The notes beneath the pieces are model-generated. The model saw nothing but the letters and a program-made list of their open reading frames with translations, made no database searches and was not told where the DNA came from. This document shows positions 27,045-36,577 of a DNA stretch of 64,000 bases, piece after piece. This stretch comes from Alcaligenes aquatilis (lineage in GTDB: Bacteria; Pseudomonadota; Gammaproteobacteria; Burkholderiales; Burkholderiaceae_B). The translations under genes and the position numbers were made by a program. The DNA is taken from contig NZ_CP022390.1 in NCBI RefSeq assembly GCF_003076515.1, positions 558,001 through 622,000 on the forward strand, written 5' to 3'. Position 1 is the first letter of the stretch, and the number at the start of each line of letters is the position of its first letter.

Positions 27045-28061
27045 CTAGGTCTTTGTCAGCGGGTGTGCGTCATCCGCCCATTTTTCTTTGATATGCAGCA
27101 TTTCGGGCAAGCATTTGTCCAGCAGGGCAACCAGTTGCGGATCAAAGTGCAGGCCTGATTGCTCACGTAAATAGTTAATACAGCTCTCCACACTCCAGGC
27201 CTTTTTGTAAGGCCGCTCACTGGCGAGCGCATCAAATACATCGGCCACCGCCACAATGCGGGCAGGCAGAGGGATATCTTCACCCTTTAAGCCGTAGGGG
27301 TAGCCGCTGCCATCCCATTTCTCGTGGTGATACAGCGCGATGGTGCGTGCCAGTTTTAGCAGGCCGTGGGAGTGTTGGCCAATAATGCGTGCACCAATCA
27401 AGGTGTGCGTACGCATGATTTCCCATTCTTCAGCGGACAGCTTGCCTGGCTTTTGCAAGATGTAGTCCGGGATACCGATTTTGCCAATATCGTGCATGGG
27501 GGCTGCATGCAGCAACTCGTCGGCCGCTTCGCTGGAGTAGCCCAGCCAGTGAGCCAGAATGCGAGTGTAGTGGCTCATGCGGATAACGTGACGGCCAACC
27601 TCGTTGTCTTTGTATTCGGCAGCGGTGCCCAGGCATCGGATAATCTGCAGGCGACTGTCGCGCAGTTCCTGTATTTGCACCAAGGACAGGTGGTTGCGTA
27701 TGCGCGCTTGCAGGATCGCCGGATTAAAGGGTTTGGAGATGTAGTCTACCGCCCCCATGCCCAGACCCATTTGCTCGTCGTTCGGTTGCGAGAGTGCTGT
27801 TACAAAAATGATAGGGATGTGGCGGGTGTTAAGGTCCGCTTTTAAGGCTCGACAGACTTCATAGCCCGAGAGCTGCGGCATCATGATGTCCAGCAGGATC
27901 AGGTCGGGCAGGTCCCGCTGGGCCAGCTCCAGCGCCTTGAAGCCATCTTTGGCAAAGAGCAGACGGAAATCCTGTTGTAGGGTATGGCGCAGAATCTGAA
28001 GGTTGGCCGGTTCGTCATCGACCAGCAAAAGGGTAGGGCGTGGCGCGGTGAATTCATTCAT
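27045..28061 (-). CDS. response regulator with HD-GYP domain (cyclic-di-GMP phosphodiesterase-like)
   Basis: About 338 residues from the ATG MNEFTAPRP, which lies inside the end of the kinase gene (stop at 28054), so the two are coupled. Residues 8-125 are a receiver domain with DLILLDIMMPQLSGYE. The rest is HD-GYP: HAAPMHDIGKIGIPD holds the HD pair and HHEKWDGSGYPYGLKGEDIP the GYP motif. The metal-binding set appears intact, supporting hydrolysis of cyclic-di-GMP when phosphorylated. The partner is the hybrid kinase upstream. Confidence 0.92.
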   Translation of the reverse strand: MNEFTAPRPTLLLVDDEPANLQILRHTLQQDFRLLFAKDGFKALELAQRDLPDLILLDIMMPQLSGYEVCRALKADLNTRHIPIIFVTALSQPNDEQMGLGMGAVDYISKPFNPAILQARIRNHLSLVQIQELRDSRLQIIRCLGTAAEYKDNEVGRHVIRMSHYTRILAHWLGYSSEAADELLHAAPMHDIGKIGIPDYILQKPGKLSAEEWEIMRTHTLIGARIIGQHSHGLLKLARTIALYHHEKWDGSGYPYGLKGEDIPLPARIVAVADVFDALASERPYKKAWSVESCINYLREQSGLHFDPQLVALLDKCLPEMLHIKEKWADDAHPLTKT

Positions 28062-31020
28062 GGCGTGGCGTATCTTCAGCCAAGCTGGCATCCAGGTCTT
28101 TGATTAACGCAGACAAGATGATGCTGGCCTGAACGAAGTCGAATACGTCGATAGTTTTATTGAGATTATTCAGGGTATCGGTTTGCCCTGTGCTTTCCAG
28201 ATACTGGCAAATCACCTGTAAAGAAGGCTCATCAAGCTCATTGAGCAAGACGCTGTTATGCAGGGTATGAAGATGGTTCAAGACGAGATCGGTGGGGGGA
28301 ACCACGACGTGCTGTGGCTCAGAAGAGGACGCTGGGGCGCCATCCTGGCTTAATTCGTGGGCGATGCGACTGAACATTTCCTGCAGTTGCGCAATGCGGC
28401 CACGCATCTGGCGCGTCTGGCCATGACGAACTTTTTCTTCCAGTTCGGCGCTAAGTGCACAAACCTGTGGCAGGCCCAGATTGCCCGAGGTGCCGCGAAT
28501 GCCGTGCAAGCTGCTCAGCACCACTTCCCAGTTCGGTGAGGCTTGCTTGATTTCATCAAGCGGGTAACGGGTCTGCAGGTCTGATAGGAAACTGAGCAGG
28601 GCGCGGCGCAGACGTACGGGCGAGCCCCACAGGCTCACGCCCGTTTCCCAATCGATCAGGCTGCTGTGTTGTGGTTCGGCGTGATGCTCTTTGGGGACGG
28701 CGGGGGTTAAACCCATGACCCGTGCAATTTCCTGCAACAAAGCGGGCAGGTTCAGCGGTTTGGTGGCAAAACCGTTCATCCCGGCTTCTTCGGTGGCGCG
28801 GCGATCGCACTCCATGACGCTGGCGGTCAGCGCAATCAAAGGTAAGGGCAGGCGTGCTTCGCGGCGTTCCTGTTCGCGCCAGCGGCGGGCGGTTTCCAGG
28901 CCGTCCAGCTCGGGCATATGCACATCGAGCAAAGCCACATCAAAGTCTTCCTTGGAGAGCAGCTCCAACACCTTGTGGCCATTATCGGCTGCCACAACAG
29001 AATGTCCGTGCTGCTCCAGGGCCAGAGTCAACAGTTCCTGATTCAGGCTGACGTCATCGGCCACGAGGATGCGCAGCGCAGGCAGTTTGGGCAGGTGATC
29101 ATCCTCCGGGCTCATGCTGGGCTCTTGACCGGGCTCCAGTGGAATGCGGACCTCGAATACACTGCCCACGCCCAAGGTACTTTGGACTTCCAGCGTGCCG
29201 CCCATCAGGTCGACCAACTGGCGGGCAATGGACACACCCAGGCCCGTACCACCAAAGCGGCGGCTGATGGACACATCGGCCTGCGTAAAGGGGGTAAAGA
29301 CATCACGCAACTGATCGGGGGTCATGCCGATACCCGTATCGGTGACGCGGATGCAGACGGCATTGCGCCCAGGTTCAGGGGTCACATCGACGTGTACTGC
29401 GCCGCTTTGCGTGAACTTGATGGCATTGCCGATCAGGTTGTTCAGCACCTGCTGAATACGCAAGGGGTCTCCTTTATAAAAGAGACGCAGCTCGGGCGCA
29501 TAATTCAGACGGAATTCCAGGTTCTTGGCATCCGCAGCCAAACGCAGCGAGGCCTCAATCTGCTTGCACAAGTCAAGCAGGGAAAAGTCGACCTGCTCCA
29601 GCTCTACCGAGCCACGCTCCAGCTTGGTCGTGTCCAAAATATCGTTGAGCAAGGCCAGCAAAGAGCGGGCGGACTGATTGATGATGCTCAGGTGCTTGTT
29701 CTGTTGTGCATTGAGCTGACCGTTCAGCATCAAGTCACTAAAACCAATAATCGCGTTCAATGGGGTGCGGATTTCATGGCTCATATTGGCTAGAAAGGCA
29801 CTCTTGGCCTGAGCGGCCTGCTCGGCTTTTTCGGCGCTTTGACGCAAGGATTCGGTCAGCGCGTTATAGCGGCTCATATCCGTGACAAAGCCGACAAACA
29901 GCGGCTCACCGGGCTGGCGAACCTTGCCGACGGCCAAGCGCATCGGCATCAAGCTGCCATCTTTACGCAGTCCGGTCACATCCCGACCGACGCCAATGAT
30001 TTTGGGGTCATTACTGCGCAAGTAATTGGACAGATAGCTGTCATGGCGCGAGCGGTCTGGCTCGGGCATCAGCATATTCACATTGCGACCGAGCACCTCC
30101 CCGGCTTTCCATCCAAACAGGCGTTCTGCCGAATGGTTGAAATCCAGAATGGTCCCGTTGCTGTTGATGGTAATAATGCCGTCAATCGCCGTATCCACAA
30201 TGGCCCGGTTGTGCGATTCACTTTCCTCCATCTTCAAAAACAGTTGGCGATAGCGCAGCAGACCATTGGCCGCGGTTACCAGCACGGTCACGGTAATAGT
30301 GAACGTGGAGAGCACCATGGACGCAAAGGTGCTGTTGAAGATGATCATGTCATCGGGGGGCGTGGTCTGGCCAATGAAACGGGCAGCGGCCATGCCGGTG
30401 TAGTGCATGCCGGAGATGGCCAAGCCCAGCACAATGCCGCTGATCACCACACGCTGCAGCAAGGTCAGACGGGTGCGATGCAGGCGAAAGCGTATCCACA
30501 AGGCCACGGTGGCCAGTACCACCGCCAGCACAACCGACAAGAAGAAGGTAACAGGTTCATAGCGCAACGCCGGCGCCATACGCATGGCAGCCATGCCGCT
30601 GTAGTGCATGGTGCCAATGCCCAGACCCACCAAGATGCCGCCCATGATCAGATGCGAACGCTGGACTCGGGCTTGCGAGAGGATTTGCAGCGCCACCCAG
30701 GATGCCCCTACGCTGGGCAGAACCGACAGCATGGTGATGGCCGGGTCGTAATGCACGCTGGTACAGAGTTCAAAGGCCAGCATGCCAATAAAGTGCATGG
30801 TCCAGATGCCGCCGCCCAAGGCAATGGCACCCGTGCAAATGGCGATCTGACGATGCAGCCTTAAATCCGCCATGCGGGCAATATGGGCCGTTTGCAAGGC
30901 CATGCCCGAAGAGAAGATGGCAACCAGCAGGGACAGGATGACCAGTCCACTGTTATAGCTGCCAACTAAAAAGGGAGCCATTTGGTCTGCACTGATGAAG
31001 AACTGGTCGAGTATCCGCAT
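28054..31020 (-). CDS. MHYT-PAS hybrid sensor histidine kinase with REC and HPt domains
   Basis: 988 residues. The N-terminal seven-helix MHYT sensor shows its three repeats (MHFIGMLAFE, MHYSGMAAMR, MHYTGMAAAR), proposed in the family to bind copper and sense O2, CO or NO. A PAS domain (about 265-385), HisKA (MSHEIRTPLNAIIGF), HATPase (NNLIGNAIKFT, DTGIGMT, GGTGLGVSIA), a receiver (VALLDVHMPELDG) and an HPt-like domain (SSLHGIRGTSGNLG) follow. All phosphorelay residues are visible. The HD-GYP protein is the likely output. Confidence 0.93.
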   Translation of the reverse strand: MRILDQFFISADQMAPFLVGSYNSGLVILSLLVAIFSSGMALQTAHIARMADLRLHRQIAICTGAIALGGGIWTMHFIGMLAFELCTSVHYDPAITMLSVLPSVGASWVALQILSQARVQRSHLIMGGILVGLGIGTMHYSGMAAMRMAPALRYEPVTFFLSVVLAVVLATVALWIRFRLHRTRLTLLQRVVISGIVLGLAISGMHYTGMAAARFIGQTTPPDDMIIFNSTFASMVLSTFTITVTVLVTAANGLLRYRQLFLKMEESESHNRAIVDTAIDGIITINSNGTILDFNHSAERLFGWKAGEVLGRNVNMLMPEPDRSRHDSYLSNYLRSNDPKIIGVGRDVTGLRKDGSLMPMRLAVGKVRQPGEPLFVGFVTDMSRYNALTESLRQSAEKAEQAAQAKSAFLANMSHEIRTPLNAIIGFSDLMLNGQLNAQQNKHLSIINQSARSLLALLNDILDTTKLERGSVELEQVDFSLLDLCKQIEASLRLAADAKNLEFRLNYAPELRLFYKGDPLRIQQVLNNLIGNAIKFTQSGAVHVDVTPEPGRNAVCIRVTDTGIGMTPDQLRDVFTPFTQADVSISRRFGGTGLGVSIARQLVDLMGGTLEVQSTLGVGSVFEVRIPLEPGQEPSMSPEDDHLPKLPALRILVADDVSLNQELLTLALEQHGHSVVAADNGHKVLELLSKEDFDVALLDVHMPELDGLETARRWREQERREARLPLPLIALTASVMECDRRATEEAGMNGFATKPLNLPALLQEIARVMGLTPAVPKEHHAEPQHSSLIDWETGVSLWGSPVRLRRALLSFLSDLQTRYPLDEIKQASPNWEVVLSSLHGIRGTSGNLGLPQVCALSAELEEKVRHGQTRQMRGRIAQLQEMFSRIAHELSQDGAPASSSEPQHVVVPPTDLVLNHLHTLHNSVLLNELDEPSLQVICQYLESTGQTDTLNNLNKTIDVFDFVQASIILSALIKDLDASLAEDTPRHE

Positions 31021-31180
31021 AGGTGCTCATGTTCGAAGTGGCCCATGGGGCCAAATTACGCAAAATAAGTTTGGCTCCCTCTGCAAATGAGAGGGAATGT
31101 AACGCTGAAACTCGGATAGGTTACCGAGTTTGTCTCTTACTGTGCAATTTTTTGTATGGATTGAACAAAAACATTCATAA

Positions 31181-32521
31181 CTAGAGCAATGTTCCGGTCA
31201 ATAGCAGTGCAGCGACGGAGAAATAAATGACCAAACCGAGCACGTCCACCAAAGTGGCCACCAACGGTGCCGAGGCACTGGCCGGGTCAAAACCGACGCG
31301 TTGCAAAATGAAGGGCAGCATAGAGCCGATGCAGGATCCGAAGGTGACAATCCCGACCAAGGCCATCCAGATCGTCAAACCGATCAGTAAGGAATGTTCG
31401 CCGTAGTCGTATAGCCCCAGGTGCTGCCAGACTTCAATACGAACAAAGCCAATCGCCCCCAGCATGGTGCCCAGTACCAGGCCCACCGGCAGTTCGCGTA
31501 GTAACACACGCCACCAGTCCTGTACCCGGACTTCGCCCAGGGCCAGACCGCGAATCAGCAGGGACGTGGCCTGCGAGCCGGAGTTACCGCCCGAGCTCAT
31601 GATCAAGGGAATGAACATGGCCAGGACCACAGCTTTTTCCAGTTGTATCTCGTAATACTGCATGGCACTGGCAGTCAGCATTTCACCCAAAAACAGAATG
31701 GCCAGCCATCCTCCACGCTTGCGGATCATGGTGCTAAAGCCGGCCTGCAAATAAGGTTTGCCAATATGTTCGGCCCCCCCGAAGCGGTTCATGTCCTCCG
31801 CGGCTTCGTCCATGAGGGCGTCAATGACGTCGTCCACCGTCACAATGCCGATGATGGCCTGGGTCTCGTCCACGACCGGGATGGCCAGAAAGTCGTGACG
31901 GCGTATCAGTTGGGCAACGGCTTCTTTATCGGTCAGCGCCTGCACGGCGATAGGACTGTCGCCACTCCACAGTTCAGTCAAGGCGGCTTGCGGGTCGGCG
32001 CACACCAGTTTGCGCAAGGGAACGACAAATTGCAGTTGCTGTTTGTCGTTAACGACATAGATGGCGTAGACCGTCTCGCGAGTGCTTTCTACTTCGCGGA
32101 TATGCTGCAGGGTCTGGGCGACGTTCCAGCTCATGGGCACTTGCAGAAACTCGGTGGTCATGATGCCGCCGGCGGTATCGGCCGGATAGTGCATCAGTCG
32201 CATGATGGAGGTGCGGGTAGCTTGGCTCAGGCGGCTCAGAATCTGCTCTTGGTCCTCGTGGTCCAGATCCTGTAGCAAGTCGGCCATACGGTCTTCGGCC
32301 AGTGTTTCCAGCACCGGCAGGCGCTCGGGGCTGCTTAGCTCCAACACAATGGCACTGGCCCAACGCAGCTCCGGTATCTCCAGCAAGGCTTGTAAGCGCT
32401 GGTTATCCAGCTCTTGGGCAGCTTGCAGGGCCGGGCGCCGTTCCAGCTCGTTCAGGGCCAGAGCAATGTCGGCAACAGGGGTCTGAGGGCCTAGTAAATC
32501 AGTTGAGGGGGGCAGGGACAT
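31181..32521 (-). CDS. mgtE: magnesium transporter MgtE
   Basis: 446 residues. The order is the MgtE one: N-terminal superhelical domain (LLQDLDHEDQEQILSRLSQA), a CBS pair (VVPLRKLVCADPQ and IPVVDETQAIIGIVTVDDVIDALMDEAAEDM), then five membrane helices with IPLIMSSGGNSGSQATSLLIRGLALGEV. The GGNxGSQ stretch lines the Mg2+ pore. It gates on intracellular Mg2+ through the CBS and N domains. No Mg-sensing riboswitch structure is evident in the leader between 32522 and about 32700. Confidence 0.94.
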   Translation of the reverse strand: MSLPPSTDLLGPQTPVADIALALNELERRPALQAAQELDNQRLQALLEIPELRWASAIVLELSSPERLPVLETLAEDRMADLLQDLDHEDQEQILSRLSQATRTSIMRLMHYPADTAGGIMTTEFLQVPMSWNVAQTLQHIREVESTRETVYAIYVVNDKQQLQFVVPLRKLVCADPQAALTELWSGDSPIAVQALTDKEAVAQLIRRHDFLAIPVVDETQAIIGIVTVDDVIDALMDEAAEDMNRFGGAEHIGKPYLQAGFSTMIRKRGGWLAILFLGEMLTASAMQYYEIQLEKAVVLAMFIPLIMSSGGNSGSQATSLLIRGLALGEVRVQDWWRVLLRELPVGLVLGTMLGAIGFVRIEVWQHLGLYDYGEHSLLIGLTIWMALVGIVTFGSCIGSMLPFILQRVGFDPASASAPLVATLVDVLGLVIYFSVAALLLTGTLL

Positions 32522-32803
32522 GCAGTACTCCAGTGGACGCGCAAGTACAGAAAATGGTCTGGCGTGGGAAACGTCAGGCGAGTATTTTTATGGGGGAAGG
32601 GCTGATAGAAGGGGTGAAGTATGTCTGTGAATCGATCCATGATTTACCCATAGAACCGCTCAGTGCTATCCCAAGCAGACAATCAGCGTGGTGAAGAATA
32701 TCGCCATCGTAGGGAGGTCTGCGCGGGAAGTCAAAATGATTGCGATGAGGTGCGGATAAATGATTTGTGCGGTTAAGGTGGCGTTTGCGCCCATGCATCG
32801 AAC

Positions 32804-32830
32804 TTGAGATGGCTCAGAGGGTGCTATAGT
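32804..32830 (+). promoter_or_regulatory. candidate promoter of the CnbZ-like gene
   Basis: TTGAGA (32804-32809) and TATAGT (32825-32830) lie 15 bases apart, about 70 bases before the start codon. The spacing is short, so strength is uncertain. The rest of the 379-base gap after mgtE (32522-32900) shows no gene that I can support. Confidence 0.45.
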
Positions 32831-32900
32831 GCCCGCTTTGCCGCATTGGCGGCGACTCGACCCAGGCGGGCCCAGGCCCACTACACGATCAGGAACAACC

Positions 32901-33662
32901 ATGAGCAATGCGATTAATTTTGACCAAGGCAACTACCGCTTCATTCCGACCGGCGTGACCCGCTTTTCGGGCGGGGTGGCCGCTCAGCCCGGTTACGAGA
33001 TCTGCCGGGTCGTGTTTTCGGCTCCCGTGCCACTGAAAGAAGGCTTTGACCTGATTCAAGCCGTGCTGGAAGCGGAAGAGCGTCCTTTGACGGCCTTGTG
33101 CGCTTGCGAGCTGCGCTCCCCCGAGCCAGTCAGCGACAGCGACTTCAACAAATTCAATGAGCTGTACCTGGAAACGCTGAAAGAGTGGGGCCTGATCAAA
33201 GGCAAACACAATCCGGTCGCGCGCAGCAATGTGTCGCCTTTGGTCGGTGCGCCTGCCGAGCCTAGCTTTTACGCTTTCAGCTATACGGTGGAAACCGATA
33301 TTGAAGAAGCCACCTTTGTGATTGCGGGCAGTTGCGAAGTGCCCGAAACCCCCGATGACGATATTGAAAGCATTGTGGCTTATCGGGATGTATCGCCTGA
33401 CGGCCTACTCAAGAAAGCCCAATGGGTCCTGGATGAAATGGAGCGTCGTCTGGAAGTGCTGGGCCATGAGTGGGCCGATACCACGGCCACTCATGCTTAC
33501 ACCGTGCATAATGTGCACCCCTTTATGGCCAGTGAGTTGGCCAGGCGCGGGGCGATTAGCCATGGTCTGGGCTGGCATCTGGCTCGTCCTCCCGTGAAGG
33601 ATCTGGAGTATGAAATGGATTGCCGTCGTATCTTGAACGAGCGTGTGCTGACCATTGATTAA
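32901..33662 (+). CDS. CnbZ-like protein (RidA-type fold, putative aminomuconate deaminase family)
   Basis: 253 residues from the ATG after AGGA. The central part (FNKFNELYLETLKEWGLIKG, NPVARSNVSPLVG, EPSFYAFSYTV) looks like a RidA/YjgF-type subunit, with a second half of similar strand-helix rhythm. I associate it with proteins annotated as 2-amino-5-chloromuconate deaminase CnbZ in Burkholderiales, but that is from memory and the activity of this member is unknown. It stands alone between mgtE and nhaA, with its own promoter and a shared terminator. Confidence 0.55.
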   Translation: MSNAINFDQGNYRFIPTGVTRFSGGVAAQPGYEICRVVFSAPVPLKEGFDLIQAVLEAEERPLTALCACELRSPEPVSDSDFNKFNELYLETLKEWGLIKGKHNPVARSNVSPLVGAPAEPSFYAFSYTVETDIEEATFVIAGSCEVPETPDDDIESIVAYRDVSPDGLLKKAQWVLDEMERRLEVLGHEWADTTATHAYTVHNVHPFMASELARRGAISHGLGWHLARPPVKDLEYEMDCRRILNERVLTID

Positions 33663-33675
33663 TTGATTCACCCTT

Positions 33676-33715
33676 AAAAAAACAGGCCCACGCTTGCGTG
33701 GGCCTGTTTTTTTTT
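33676..33715. terminator. bidirectional rho-independent terminator
   Basis: AACAGGCCCACGC (33681-33693) and its exact complement (33696-33708) form a 13-base stem with A-tract before and T-tract after. It serves the CnbZ-like gene on the plus strand and nhaA on the minus strand, and overlaps the nhaA stop codon. Confidence 0.9.
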
Positions 33716-35078
33716 ATGCTCGGCTATACGCCGCTTCAGACGCAGAGCGTTGATAACGACGGCGTACGATCAAGCCCCATACCAACCCCAGGATGGCCGA
33801 GGCCAGGGAGCCGCAGAGTACGCCCAACTTGGCTGCATCCAGCAAAACAGGCTCGGCAAAGGCCAGGTTTGCGACAAAGATGGACATGGTAAAGCCGATA
33901 CCAGCCAGCAAACCGATCAAGGCGACACCGGACCAATTCATGCCAGCCGGCAGGGTGCACAGGCCCAGGCGCACGGGTAGCCAGGTGCCTAGCAAGACCC
34001 CCAAGGGTTTACCCACTATCAAGGCAATAGCCACGCCAAACAGGGCACTTTGCGCGCCGGCGGCATTCAGGTCCAGACCATTGAGGCTGACCCCGGCATT
34101 GGCCAGGGCAAACACAGGCATGATGATAAATGCCACCCATGGGTGCAGCAACGCGGGAATGCGCTGGACCGGAGGCAGGATTTCACGCTGGGCTAACTGC
34201 ATTTTTTGCAGGGTATACATGATTTCATGGGTATCGTGCTGGCTTTCCAGCTTGGTTGCCAGCTCCAGATTCAGGTGTCGTGCCTTGCGTGGCAGGGGCA
34301 GGGCACGTACCGGGCTCATCATGCCCAGGACCACACCGGCCAAGGTCGGGTGAGCACCGGTTTTGAGCATGCCAAACCATAGAATGGCGCCGGGAACGAC
34401 GTAGGCCCAAGCCGAACCGATGCCCATTTTTTGCAGACCCAGAACAGCCACAATGCCAACACCGGCAATTAGAAAGGCGCTGTAGTCCAGTCCGCCAGAG
34501 TAAAAGAAGGCAATGATTAGGATGGCAATCAGGTCATCAATAATGGCCAGTGCCAGCAAAAATATCCGCAAGCTGGGGGGCAGGGAACGGCCCAGCAACG
34601 CCAATACGCCAACGGCAAACGCAATATCGGTAGCCGTAGGAATGGCCCAGCCCATCAACACTTTTGGATCGGGGTTCATGGCCGCATAGATCAGCGCGGG
34701 CAGGGTAATGGCAGCCAGGGCGGCACAGATAGGCAGCATGGCCGAGCGCCAATCAGACAGGGCCCCGTCATGGATCTCGCGACGAATCTCCATCCCGACA
34801 ACCAGGAAAAACAGGGTCATCAAAATGTCGTTGACCCAAAAATGCAGATCTTGCGAGAAACGCCATGGGCCCAGCTCCAAAGTCACTTGTGTGTGCCAGA
34901 GGGCTGAATAGCTATCGGAAAATGAGGAGTTGGCCCAGATCAAAGCCACGGTAGCGGCCAGCAATAAGACAACCCCGCCCAGGGCTTCGATATGCAAAAG
35001 CCGCTGTAATTGCGCTTGAAGCTGGCGGGTTACGACATGGGCACGCGGTAAGGGCGTACCGGAGGAGGGGTGGGACAT
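33714..35078 (-). CDS. nhaA: Na+/H+ antiporter NhaA
   Basis: 454 residues from the ATG MSHPSSG, which has GGAG upstream; the frame is open 29 codons further but without a ribosome site. NhaA signatures are present: FFLVVGMEIRREIHDGAL, PTATDIAFAVGVLALLG and LALAIIDDLIAILIIAFFYSGG with the paired Asp of the ion site, and VGKPLGVLLGTWL with the conserved Lys. The product is an inner-membrane electrogenic exchanger for Na+ and pH homeostasis. It is longer than E. coli NhaA (388) at both ends. Confidence 0.93.
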   Translation of the reverse strand: MSHPSSGTPLPRAHVVTRQLQAQLQRLLHIEALGGVVLLLAATVALIWANSSFSDSYSALWHTQVTLELGPWRFSQDLHFWVNDILMTLFFLVVGMEIRREIHDGALSDWRSAMLPICAALAAITLPALIYAAMNPDPKVLMGWAIPTATDIAFAVGVLALLGRSLPPSLRIFLLALAIIDDLIAILIIAFFYSGGLDYSAFLIAGVGIVAVLGLQKMGIGSAWAYVVPGAILWFGMLKTGAHPTLAGVVLGMMSPVRALPLPRKARHLNLELATKLESQHDTHEIMYTLQKMQLAQREILPPVQRIPALLHPWVAFIIMPVFALANAGVSLNGLDLNAAGAQSALFGVAIALIVGKPLGVLLGTWLPVRLGLCTLPAGMNWSGVALIGLLAGIGFTMSIFVANLAFAEPVLLDAAKLGVLCGSLASAILGLVWGLIVRRRYQRSASEAAYSRA

Positions 35079-35196
35079 GGTCGGCAAATCTCCACAAGGC
35101 GGCCCGACCTTGCGTATATGTTTAACCTGCCCTGCTGCACCATGCCAGCAAAACACCCTGCGCAATTATAGGGAGGGAGTTTCTTTAAGGCAAACG

Positions 35197-35655
35197 TCAG
35201 CTTGAGGCAGTGTCAGGAGCGATATGCAGGGGAATAGTGACTGGGCCATCGTTGGTCAGACTCAATTGCATATCGGCACCAAACACGCCGCACTGTGTAT
35301 CAGGAAGGCGGGTGCGGGCCATGGACACCAGTTCATCAAACAGGGGTTGGCTAAGGGCAGGGGGCGCCGCACGGCTGAAACCGGGGCGATTACCCTTGCG
35401 CGTGTCTGCAGCCAAGGTAAATTGGCTGACCAGCAAAAGCTGGCCACCCGCTTGCAACAGGTTCAGATTCATCTTGCCCTGTTGATCGGAAAAAATGCGC
35501 AGGGCTAATAGCTTGTCCAGCAAACGTCTGGCTTGCTCGCTGGTATCACCGTGTTCAGCACAGACCAGCACGGCCATGCCAGCCCCAATCTTTGCAACGG
35601 TTTGGTTTTCAATATCGACTTGGGCCTGACGTACCCGTTGAATCAAGGCAATCAT
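35197..35655 (-). CDS. dtd: D-aminoacyl-tRNA deacylase
   Basis: 152 residues. The family motif SQFTLAADTRKGNRPGFS with the catalytic Thr region, and the closing NDGPVTIPLHI (usually NGPVTF), are visible; the N terminus MIALIQRVRQAQVDI is canonical. DTD frees tRNA from mischarged D-amino acids or glycine. It precedes the SMR and DedA genes' reading order on the minus strand, with a 16-base gap to the SMR gene. Confidence 0.94.
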   Translation of the reverse strand: MIALIQRVRQAQVDIENQTVAKIGAGMAVLVCAEHGDTSEQARRLLDKLLALRIFSDQQGKMNLNLLQAGGQLLLVSQFTLAADTRKGNRPGFSRAAPPALSQPLFDELVSMARTRLPDTQCGVFGADMQLSLTNDGPVTIPLHIAPDTASS

Positions 35656-35671
35656 AGATAGTTCACGAAGA

Positions 35672-36016
35672 TCAGTGGCCGACAGCTTTGGAGAACAGAT
35701 TCACAATCAGTACGCCCACCACAATAAAGGCGATACCGATCATAGCGGCCAAATCCAGTTTCTGCTTGAAAAGCACCCAGCCGATCAGCGAAATCAGCAC
35801 AATGCCTACACCACTCCAGATGGCATACGCCACGCCAACAGGCATGACGCGCAGGCTAAGCGACAAAAAATAAAACGCGCCTGCATAAAACAGCACAGTC
35901 AATACGCTGGGTACGACAAGGGTGAACTGCTCAGAGCGTTGCAACAAGCTGGTGGCAATGATCTCGAAGATAATCGCGACGAATAAATGCAGGTAGGCCA
36001 GGCTTACAGGAGTCAT
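35672..36016 (-). CDS. small multidrug resistance (SMR) family transporter
   Basis: 114 residues and four membrane helices. The essential Glu is in HLFVAIIFEIIATSLLQRSE, and PVGVAYAIWSGVGIV gives the conserved helix 3 with its Trp and Gly residues. SMR proteins form antiparallel dimers in the inner membrane, exporting cationic drugs or guanidinium compounds by proton exchange. Its sequence is closer to drug-exporting EmrE types than to the Gdx guanidinium motif, but specificity is uncertain. It starts six bases after the DedA gene's stop. Confidence 0.9.
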   Translation of the reverse strand: MTPVSLAYLHLFVAIIFEIIATSLLQRSEQFTLVVPSVLTVLFYAGAFYFLSLSLRVMPVGVAYAIWSGVGIVLISLIGWVLFKQKLDLAAMIGIAFIVVGVLIVNLFSKAVGH

Positions 36017-36022
36017 GGGAAA

Positions 36023-36541
36023 TCAAGGTTGAAAACTGAACCAGCCAGGCAGCAGCAGGACGCTGGCCCATAAAGCGGCTGAAGCCCAGGAGGAGATATG
36101 AAAGCTGACGGGTGACATGGCGCAGGTGCCCGCAATTAATGGAACCGTCGAGCGCAAAGGGCCCACAAAACGACAGGCTACGATACTGAACCACCCCCAG
36201 CGAGCAAAAAACGCCTGTGCTTTTGCATACAGGTGCAAACGTTTGCGCGCCCATTCGAAATGGAACAGATTACCGCCGTAGCGCTGGCCCAGATAAAAGG
36301 AGATGGCATTGCCGATGCCTGCGCCCAGCGTGACGGCCAGCCAGACGGGCAGCAAATCCATTTCGCCAGCGCCAACCAGCGCACCGACAGATAAAAGGAT
36401 AGCGGTACCTGGAATGATGAGCGCCAAAAAGGGCAGAGACTCAACCAGGCACAGCGCAAATACGGCAGGCGCAACCCATTGAGGGTGCGCGCTGATCAGC
36501 GCTGTGGCTTGTTCGGCAAAATTGCTTAAAGTACTTAGCAT
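36023..36541 (-). CDS. DedA-family membrane protein
   Basis: 172 residues. The DedA core is clear: VESLPFLALIIPGTAIL, GAGIGNAISFYLGQRYGG and ACRFVGPLRSTVPLIAGTCAMS with the conserved Arg and Pro. Members are inner-membrane proteins; some flip undecaprenyl phosphate or phospholipids and use the membrane potential. This one is shorter than E. coli YqjA/DedA (about 220), lacking part of the C-terminal end. Confidence 0.88.
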   Translation of the reverse strand: MLSTLSNFAEQATALISAHPQWVAPAVFALCLVESLPFLALIIPGTAILLSVGALVGAGEMDLLPVWLAVTLGAGIGNAISFYLGQRYGGNLFHFEWARKRLHLYAKAQAFFARWGWFSIVACRFVGPLRSTVPLIAGTCAMSPVSFHISSWASAALWASVLLLPGWFSFQP

Positions 36542-36577
36542 ATCAACCAGAAGGAAGGGACAGTCATGGCTTGTCCT

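Noticed and set aside
29839..30864. Long plus-strand frame opposite the MHYT kinase
   Set aside because: His/Gln/Gly-rich shadow frame; the opposite strand carries clear MHYT and PAS motifs.
32522..32700. Mg2+-sensing riboswitch upstream of mgtE
   Set aside because: No M-box-like set of paired stems or intrinsic terminator could be drawn between the possible promoter and the start codon.
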